DNA from: Devosia sp.
GTDB lineage: Bacteria > Pseudomonadota > Alphaproteobacteria > Rhizobiales > Devosiaceae
Direction: 5' to 3'
DNA: 12,895 nt
Assembly (NCBI GenBank): GCA_016793415.1
Contig: JAEUMC010000719.1
Coordinates: 1-12,895, forward strand
The notes below the pieces were generated by a model that was not told where the DNA came from, made no database searches, and was given only the letters and a program-made list of their open reading frames with translations. Positions 7,124 through 12,895 of the stretch are shown here, in pieces. Position 1 is the first letter of the stretch; every line of letters begins with the position of its first letter. The position numbers and the translations under genes were made by a program.

Positions 7124-7127
<4 letters not shown>
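5949..7127 (+). CDS. yejE: Oligopeptide / microcin C-type ABC transporter permease YejE
   Basis: This 392-residue second permease subunit of the Yej importer is about 50 residues longer than E. coli YejE. It has a 28-residue N-terminal extension before the conserved SPINQRRLKVFNANRRGVWSLWIF (28-51). It also has a periplasmic insertion around 130-166 with Cys149 and Cys161 just before the conserved WLGTDDQGRDVLARLIYG (168-185). The permease domain follows, with the EAA-type motif AARALGVSNFKIMIGHLLPNAM (283-304) and the ending GEGVRDAFDPRKTF. The start ATG overlaps the yejB stop by one base. The frame is open far upstream inside yejB, but that part is out-of-frame shadow. The last four bases overlap yejF (ATGA), so translation of B, E and F is coupled. 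Confidence 0.94.
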
Positions 7128-8749
<1,622 letters not shown>

Positions 8750-8754
8750 AAGTT

Positions 8755-8782
8755 TTGACGCAATCGCACCTGACGCTAAGCT
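8755..8782 (+). promoter_or_regulatory. Candidate promoter of yejA
   Basis: TTGACG (8755-8760, five of six matches to the -35 consensus) precedes GCTAAGCT (8775-8782), with the TAAGCT core 16 bp after the -35 box. The octamer begins 42 bp upstream of the ATG at 8817. It lies just after the yejF stop, in the only gap of the yej group. An independent promoter would let the binding protein be made in excess over the membrane complex, as is usual for such importers. Confidence 0.5.
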
Positions 8783-8816
8783 CCGACAACACGTTCTCCC
8801 CCGAATGGAGGCCCTC

Positions 8817-10661
8817 ATGCGCATGAAGCTCGTCGCCCTCGCCCTGGCTGCCCTCGTCTCGGTCAGCCCCGCCGTCGCCCAGGACAAGGTCTGGCACCAC
8901 GCTGGATCGCTGATCGGCGAGCCGAAATATCCCGAGGGTTTTCAGAAGTTCGACTATGTGAACGCGGATGCGCCGGTAGGGGGCGTGGTGCGGCTGAGCT
9001 CGATGGGCGGCTTCGATACCTTCAACCCGATCCTGCCGCAGGGCGAACCGGCCGACGGCATCGGGCTGGTGTTCGAAACACTGACCACGCCGTCGCTCGA
9101 CGAGAACTCCACCCAGTACGGCAATCTTGCCGAGGCCTTCAGCTACCCGGACGATTTCTCCTCGGTTACCTTCCGGATGAACCCGCGCGCCAAATGGGCC
9201 GACGGCGAGCCGGTCAAGGCCGAGGACGTGGTCTGGACCTTCAACAAGGTGAAGGAACTGAACCCCAGCCAGGCGAACTACTACGCCAATGTCGTCAAGG
9301 CCGAAGTCACCGCGCCCGGCGAAGTCACCTTCAGCTTCGACCAGACCGGCAACCGCGAGCTGCCGCATATCATGGGCCAGCTGATCGTCTTGCCGCAGCA
9401 CTGGTGGGAGGGCACCGGGCCCGACGGCAAGCCGCGCGACATCGGCCGCTCCACGCTCGAGCCGCCAATGGGCTCGGGGCCCTACAAGCTCGCCAGCTTT
9501 TCAGCCGGCACCTCAATCACCTACGAGCGCGACCCCAACTACTGGGGTCTGAAGGAGCCCTTCAACATCGGCCAGAACAATTTTGCCGGGATCAAGTACG
9601 AGTATTTCCGCGACACCACCGCCGAATTCGAAGGCTTCAAGGGCGACGCCTTCGACTGGTGGGACGAGAACCTGGCACTGCGCTGGCAGAACGACTACAC
9701 CTTCCCCGCGGTCACCGAGGGCAAGGTGATCAAGGAGCTGTTCGAGAACGCCTATCGCGGCTCGGGCATCCTGGTCGGGTTCGTTCCGAACCTCAGGAAA
9801 CCTCTGTTCCAGAACGAAGCGCTGCGTGAGGCGATGCTCTATGCCTTCGACTTCGAGGAACTCGATAAGCTCCGCTTCTTCGGCCAGTACGATCGCATCA
9901 ACTCGTACTTCTATGGCACCGAATTCGCCTCGTCCGGCTTGCCGCAGGGCGAGGAGCTCGAGATCCTCAACTCGGTGAAGGATCTGGTTCCGGCCTCGGT
10001 GTTCACCACCGAGTACAAGAACCCGGTCAACGGCGATACGACCAAGCTCCGCCAGAGCCTTCGTACCGCCAACGAAATCCTGACCAAGGCCGGTTACACG
10101 CTCAACGGCAACCAGTTGATCGATCCGAACGGAACCCCGGTGACGTTCGAGATCCTGCTCAATGGCCCGACCATCGAACCGATCGCCACGGCGTTCCAGA
10201 CCAACCTCAAGCGGCTCGGCATCAACGCCACGATCCGCTCGGTGGATTCCCCACAATATATCGAGCGGGCGCAGAACCGCGACTACGACATGATCTACAC
10301 CGGCTGGGTGCAGTCGCTCTCGCCTGGCAACGAGCAGCGTGATTTCTGGGGCTCGACCTCGGCGGCGCAGAACGACAGCCGCAACTATGGCGGGATTTCC
10401 GACAAGGGCGTCGATGCGCTGATCGACAAGATCGTCTTCGCCGACGATCGCGAGACGCTGATCGCCGCCACCCGAGCGCTCGACCGGGTGCTGCTGGCGC
10501 ACCACTACACCGTGCCCACCTACACGCTGCGCAAATCCCGCATCGCCCGCTGGGACCGCTTCAGCCACCCCGACGAGTTGCCCGAGTTCTCGATCGGCTT
10601 CCCGACAGTGTGGTGGTACGACGAAGCCAAGGCAGCCAAGACCGGCGCGGCGAAGAACTAG
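8817..10661 (+). CDS. yejA: Periplasmic oligopeptide-binding protein YejA
   Basis: This 614-residue solute-binding protein (SBP_bac_5 family) delivers oligopeptides to YejBEF. It has a signal peptide MRMKLVALALAALVSVSPAVA (1-21) and no lipobox cysteine, so it is a soluble periplasmic protein. Family landmarks follow E. coli YejA closely: GEPKYPEGFQKFDYVNADAP near the N-terminus, FNPRAKWADGEPVKAEDVVWTF-like text (here RMNPRAKWADG), PPMGSGPYKL, RDPNYWG, then ALDRVLLAHHYTVPTY and IGFPTVWWYDEAKAAK at the end. Length equals that of E. coli YejA within a few residues. I use the ATG at 8817 because GGAGG (8807-8811) is five bases upstream; the ATG at 8805 overlaps that site. Having the gene last (B-E-F-A) differs from the enterobacterial order A-B-E-F. 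A repeat with strong hairpins follows the stop. Confidence 0.94.
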   Translation: MRMKLVALALAALVSVSPAVAQDKVWHHAGSLIGEPKYPEGFQKFDYVNADAPVGGVVRLSSMGGFDTFNPILPQGEPADGIGLVFETLTTPSLDENSTQYGNLAEAFSYPDDFSSVTFRMNPRAKWADGEPVKAEDVVWTFNKVKELNPSQANYYANVVKAEVTAPGEVTFSFDQTGNRELPHIMGQLIVLPQHWWEGTGPDGKPRDIGRSTLEPPMGSGPYKLASFSAGTSITYERDPNYWGLKEPFNIGQNNFAGIKYEYFRDTTAEFEGFKGDAFDWWDENLALRWQNDYTFPAVTEGKVIKELFENAYRGSGILVGFVPNLRKPLFQNEALREAMLYAFDFEELDKLRFFGQYDRINSYFYGTEFASSGLPQGEELEILNSVKDLVPASVFTTEYKNPVNGDTTKLRQSLRTANEILTKAGYTLNGNQLIDPNGTPVTFEILLNGPTIEPIATAFQTNLKRLGINATIRSVDSPQYIERAQNRDYDMIYTGWVQSLSPGNEQRDFWGSTSAAQNDSRNYGGISDKGVDALIDKIVFADDRETLIAATRALDRVLLAHHYTVPTYTLRKSRIARWDRFSHPDELPEFSIGFPTVWWYDEAKAAKTGAAKN

Positions 10662-10679
10662 GGGCGCCGACATTGGCGC

Positions 10680-10695
10680 GTGGGGGCACCCCCAC
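10680..10695. other. Perfect palindromic hairpin after yejA
   Basis: GTGGGGG and CCCCCAC form a seven-base-pair inverted repeat with a two-base centre, 18 bp after the yejA stop. It overlaps the left end of repeat copy 1, whose ACCCCCACCC end supplies one arm. It has no T-tract. It and the following repeat hairpins are the only candidates for ending transcription between the convergent yejA and hutU genes. Confidence 0.5.
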
Positions 10696-10822
10696 CCTTG
10701 ATCCCTCCCCACAAGGGGGAGGGAGACGCCTACTGAGACCCCGGTTTTCGCTCTCCCTCCCCTTGATGGGGAGGGCAGCGCAGCTTGGCGGCGTCGCCGC
10801 CTAGCGTAGCTGGGTGGGGTGG
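10688..10822 (+). repeat. Palindromic intergenic repeat, copy 1
   Basis: This 135-bp element is a direct copy of that at 12549-12678. It begins ACCCCCACCCTTGATCCC and ends AGCTGGGTGGGGTGG, so the ends are imperfect inverted repeats (CCCCACCC against GGGTGGGG). Inside are two hairpins with the same stem, CCCTCCCC/GGGGAGGG, separated by a variable spacer of about 24 bp. A third hairpin follows (GGCGGC/GCCGCC, with outer CAGCT/AGCTG). The size, structure and lack of coding content fit a REP/MITE-like dispersed element of Hyphomicrobiales. Read as protein it gives a stretch like TLDPSPQGGG, familiar from spurious annotations. It lies between convergent yejA and hutU and may act as a transcription end. 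Confidence 0.85.
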
Positions 10823-10842
10823 GCCGCCAGCTCAGTGGCCGA

Positions 10843-12510
10843 TCAGCTTCCCCGCAGATCGAACCAGCCGATCCCCTTGCTCGCCGCCTCGTCCACAGCC
10901 TCGTCATACCCGGCATCGGCATAGCGCATCACGCCGAGCGAGGTGTCGTTGGTCAGTGCATGTGACAGCCGCTCGTCCGCCGCCGCCGTCCCATCTGCGA
11001 CCAGCGTCACGCCGGCCGAGGTCATGTAGCCGGCATAGCCGCCGCCACCCGAGTGGATCACCACCAGGTCGGCCATCGAGGCGGTGAGCAGCATCGCATC
11101 CAGCAGCGGCCAATCGGCGATGGCGTCGGAGCCATCCTTCATGTTCTCGGTCATGATGTTGGGGTGCGTCATGGCGCCGGCATCGAGATGGTCGCGCGAG
11201 AACGCCACCGGCCCCTTGAGCTCGCCATCCCGCACCAGCGCGTTCACCGCCAATGCCAGTGCCGTCCGTTCGCCGTGACCCAGCCAGGCGATGCGCGCCG
11301 GCAGACCTTCGAACGGCACGTATTGCCGCGCCAGCCGGATCCAGTTGGTGACGATCTTGTTGTCCGGGAACATCTCCAGCACCAGATCGTCGATCCGTGC
11401 GATATCGGAGGCTTCGCCGGACAGCGCCATCCAGCGGAACGGCCCGATGGCGCGGGCGAATAGCGGGCGGAGATACGCCTCGGTGAAAATCGGGATATCG
11501 AAGGCGTTTTCGACCCCGGCCTGCCTGGCCTGGGTGCGGATCAGGTTGCCGTTGTCGAACACTTCCGAACCGGCGGCCTGGAACCCCAGCATGGCCCGCA
11601 CGTGGTCAGCGATCGAGGCGCGGCTCGCCGCCATCAACTGCCCCTGGCCGTCGACGCGCAGCCGGCGCACTTCATCGAGGCTCATGCCTTTGGGCACATA
11701 GCCGTAGACGAGATCATGCGCGCTGGTCTGGTCGGTGACGATATCGGGGATGATCCCCCGCTTGAGGATTTCCGGATAGACCTCGGCGGCATTGGCGACC
11801 AGCCCCACCGACAGCGCCCGCCTGTCGCGCACGGCGGCGGCGATCATGTCGAGCGCGGTATCGAGGTCGGGCGCGATTTCCTGGAGATAGCCGATTTCCC
11901 TGCGCCGCTCGGCCCGTTGTGGATCGACATCGACGTCGAGGATCGCGGCACCCGCCATCCGTCCGGCGAGCGGCTGCGCCCCGCCCATGCCGCCCATGCC
12001 GGCGGTCAGAATGAAGCGCCCGGCGAGCGAACCGCCGAAGCGCTTCTCGGCGATGCGCATGAAGATCTCGTAGGTGCCCTGGATGACGCCCTGGCTGCCG
12101 ATATACTGCCACGCCCCGGCGGTGAGCCCGCCCCAGGCGATCAAGCCCTTCTTCTCGAGCTCATAAAACACCTCGGCCCTGGCCCATTGCCCGACGATGT
12201 TGCAGTTCGCCATGATCACCAGCGGCGCCTGCGCATGGGTCTTCAACAGCCCAATCGGCTTGCCCGACTGGATGACCAGTGTCTGGTCCTCATCCATCGT
12301 GGTCAGCGTCTCGACGATCTGCCGATGCGCCGCCCAGTTGCGCGCCGCCTTGCCGAGTGCGGCATAGACGATCAGCTTTTCGGGGTCCTCGCCGACCGCC
12401 AGCACATTCTCGAGCAGCCGCAGCAGTGCCTCCTGCCGCCAGCCTTTGGCGCGCAGGGTCGGACCGGAGGGGATGGGGAAATTGGGGTGGCGGGGATTGG
12501 GTTTTGGCAT
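10843..12510 (-). CDS. hutU: Urocanate hydratase family protein with altered active-site cysteines
   Basis: This 555-residue cytoplasmic NAD+-dependent protein has the length and order of urocanase, which hydrates urocanate to imidazolone propionate in histidine breakdown. Conserved parts are YIGSQGVIQGTYE (136-148), the NAD-binding TAGMGGMGGAQPLAG (169-183), VTDQTSAHD (258-266), IGPFRWMALSGE (355-366), RDHLDAG (439-445), DGSDAIADWPLL (459-470) and DGT...LTND..LGVMRYADAGYD. Differences from typical HutU: Ala408 in ARIAWLG where the family has Cys (P. putida Cys410); Ala352 in RPLFARAIGPF where Cys is usual; LVYGYVPKG for PLNGYLPAG; and HSGGGGYAGYMTSAG for HHGGGVGMGFSQHSG. It may be a divergent paralogue acting on a modified urocanate, or a weakened enzyme. 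No hutH, hutI or hutG is visible. The ATG fits the family N-terminus but has no clear ribosome binding site. The symbol marks the family only. Confidence 0.88.
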   Translation of the reverse strand: MPKPNPRHPNFPIPSGPTLRAKGWRQEALLRLLENVLAVGEDPEKLIVYAALGKAARNWAAHRQIVETLTTMDEDQTLVIQSGKPIGLLKTHAQAPLVIMANCNIVGQWARAEVFYELEKKGLIAWGGLTAGAWQYIGSQGVIQGTYEIFMRIAEKRFGGSLAGRFILTAGMGGMGGAQPLAGRMAGAAILDVDVDPQRAERRREIGYLQEIAPDLDTALDMIAAAVRDRRALSVGLVANAAEVYPEILKRGIIPDIVTDQTSAHDLVYGYVPKGMSLDEVRRLRVDGQGQLMAASRASIADHVRAMLGFQAAGSEVFDNGNLIRTQARQAGVENAFDIPIFTEAYLRPLFARAIGPFRWMALSGEASDIARIDDLVLEMFPDNKIVTNWIRLARQYVPFEGLPARIAWLGHGERTALALAVNALVRDGELKGPVAFSRDHLDAGAMTHPNIMTENMKDGSDAIADWPLLDAMLLTASMADLVVIHSGGGGYAGYMTSAGVTLVADGTAAADERLSHALTNDTSLGVMRYADAGYDEAVDEAASKGIGWFDLRGS

Positions 12511-12519
12511 GGTGGGCGG

Positions 12520-12527
12520 AGACTAGC
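12520..12527 (-). promoter_or_regulatory. Candidate -10 element very close to the hutU start
   Basis: On the minus strand GCTAGTCT begins 17 bp upstream of the ATG, and the sequence between (CCGCCCACC) has no purine-rich ribosome binding site. If this is the -10 box, transcription would start at or within a few bases of the ATG, giving a leaderless mRNA. No -35 box is clear; the -35 zone falls beside the left edge of repeat copy 2. Confidence 0.3.
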
Positions 12528-12548
12528 GCCGCGCTGGTGCGTGTGGCT

Positions 12549-12678
12549 ACCCCCACCCTTGATCCCTCCCCACAAGGGGGAGGGAGACGGTACCACAAGC
12601 GCCGCAGTCTCCCTCCCCTTGATGGGGAGGGTAGCGCAGCTTGGCCGCCCCGCGGCCTAGCGAAGCTGGGTGGGGTGG
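12549..12678 (+). repeat. Palindromic intergenic repeat, copy 2
   Basis: This 130-bp element has the same orientation and parts as the copy at 10688-10822: ACCCCCACCC start, two CCCTCCCC/GGGGAGGG hairpins, a third hairpin and a GGGTGGGGTGG end. The spacer between the first two hairpins differs in sequence and length. The third hairpin has stem GGCCGC/GCGGCC where copy 1 has GGCGGC/GCCGCC; the G-C pair is swapped to C-G, keeping the fold. Its outer stem CAGCTT/AAGCTG is perfect here. It lies just upstream of hutU and just after the partial gene at 12695. Confidence 0.85.
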
Positions 12679-12694
12679 AGCCGTAAACTCAAGA

Positions 12695-12895
12695 CTAAGC
12701 CCAGCCCGTCCGGGCCTTCTTCTTCCGCTTGACGCCCTCGAGCGCGTATTTCGCCAGCTCGATCCCCATCGCCTTTTCGACCGGCGGATACACAGCCGGG
12801 TCGATCACCGAGGTGGAGAGCGGGATCACCTTCTTGGGGACGTGCAGGACGAAGACGAACATGCCTTCGCGCATCTGCCCGGCGCTCAGCGGCTG
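12695..12895 (-). CDS. C-terminal end of a protein of unknown function
   Basis: The gene enters from the right edge; 66 codons and a TAG stop are visible. The fragment includes MREGMFVFVLHVPKKVIPL, STSVIDPAVYPPVEKAMGI and ELAKYALEG, and ends in a basic tail VKRKKKARTGWA. Codon use is like the neighbours and the frame is clean. I do not recognise the family with confidence. A G-x-x-V-x-V-x-x-x-P pattern near the C-terminus is faintly like the end of DUF917 (S-methyl-thiohydantoin desulfurase-type) proteins, but that is weak. It is on the same strand as and upstream of hutU, separated by 184 bp that contain repeat copy 2. Confidence 0.65.
   Translation of the reverse strand, partial: QPLSAGQMREGMFVFVLHVPKKVIPLSTSVIDPAVYPPVEKAMGIELAKYALEGVKRKKKARTGWA

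Noticed and set aside
10610..10804. Small plus-strand open frame with TLDPSPQGGG
   Set aside because: It is a translation of the palindromic repeat, a common source of spurious small proteins.
9513..10922. 469-residue minus-strand open frame opposite yejA and across repeat copy 1
   Set aside because: It overlaps a full-length YejA and runs through non-coding palindromic repeat into hutU; no motif supports it.
11602..12660. 352-residue plus-strand open frame opposite the urocanase
   Set aside because: Shadow of hutU; its C-terminal PPLIPPHKGEG part is translated repeat copy 2.
10688..12678. Repeat pair as a CRISPR array or composite transposon
   Set aside because: Only two copies lie about 1.9 kb apart, with no regular spacers, transposase or visible target-site duplication; a dispersed REP/MITE-like element fits better.

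Overview
The window reads as chromosomal DNA of a high-GC alphaproteobacterium, most likely Hyphomicrobiales (Devosia-like or a relative). The grounds are GC-rich third codon positions, a Rhizobium etli-type class 3 L-asparaginase, a Yej-type oligopeptide importer with alphaproteobacterial insertions, and two copies of a G/C-rich palindromic repeat of the kind common between genes in this order. The genus is an inference; no rRNA or marker gene is present.

Left block (1-2826, all minus strand). In transcription order these are two tandem small secreted paralogues (2425-2826, 1959-2327), a small secreted SH3b-like protein (1434-1775), a class 3 L-asparaginase (273-1268) and the N-terminal piece of another secreted protein (1-206). 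Terminator-like hairpins follow each of the three small secreted genes, so they look like separate transcription units. The hairpin before the asparaginase also holds its best -10 candidate.

Middle block (2978-4751, plus strand). An NAD(P)-dependent epimerase/dehydratase is translationally coupled (TGATG) to a xylose-isomerase-like TIM-barrel gene. That second gene carries an in-frame amber codon at residue 228. The frame continues for 56 family-like residues beyond it, including the fourth predicted metal ligand, so the gene looks freshly inactivated unless the stop is a sequence error or is read through.

Transport block (4800-10661, plus strand). yejB-yejE-yejF are tightly overlapped and encode two permeases and a double ATPase. 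yejA, the periplasmic binding protein, follows after a 67-bp gap that holds its own promoter candidate. Together they would import oligopeptides, including peptide antibiotics of the microcin C type.

Right block (10662-12895). A urocanase-family gene on the minus strand lies between two direct copies (about 130 bp) of the palindromic repeat. The urocanase lacks two cysteines normally conserved in the family, including the one equivalent to Pseudomonas putida Cys410, so it may act on a substrate other than urocanate or be impaired. The C-terminal end of another minus-strand gene lies upstream of it.

Four genes (epimerase, yejB, yejA, urocanase) carry an octamer of form GCTARNCT just upstream of their starts, read here as a shared -10 element. 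I see no CRISPR array, tRNA, rRNA, transposase or phage gene. No gene-free stretch exceeds 300 bases. The most unusual items are the altered urocanase, the amber-interrupted isomerase and the covarying repeat pair.
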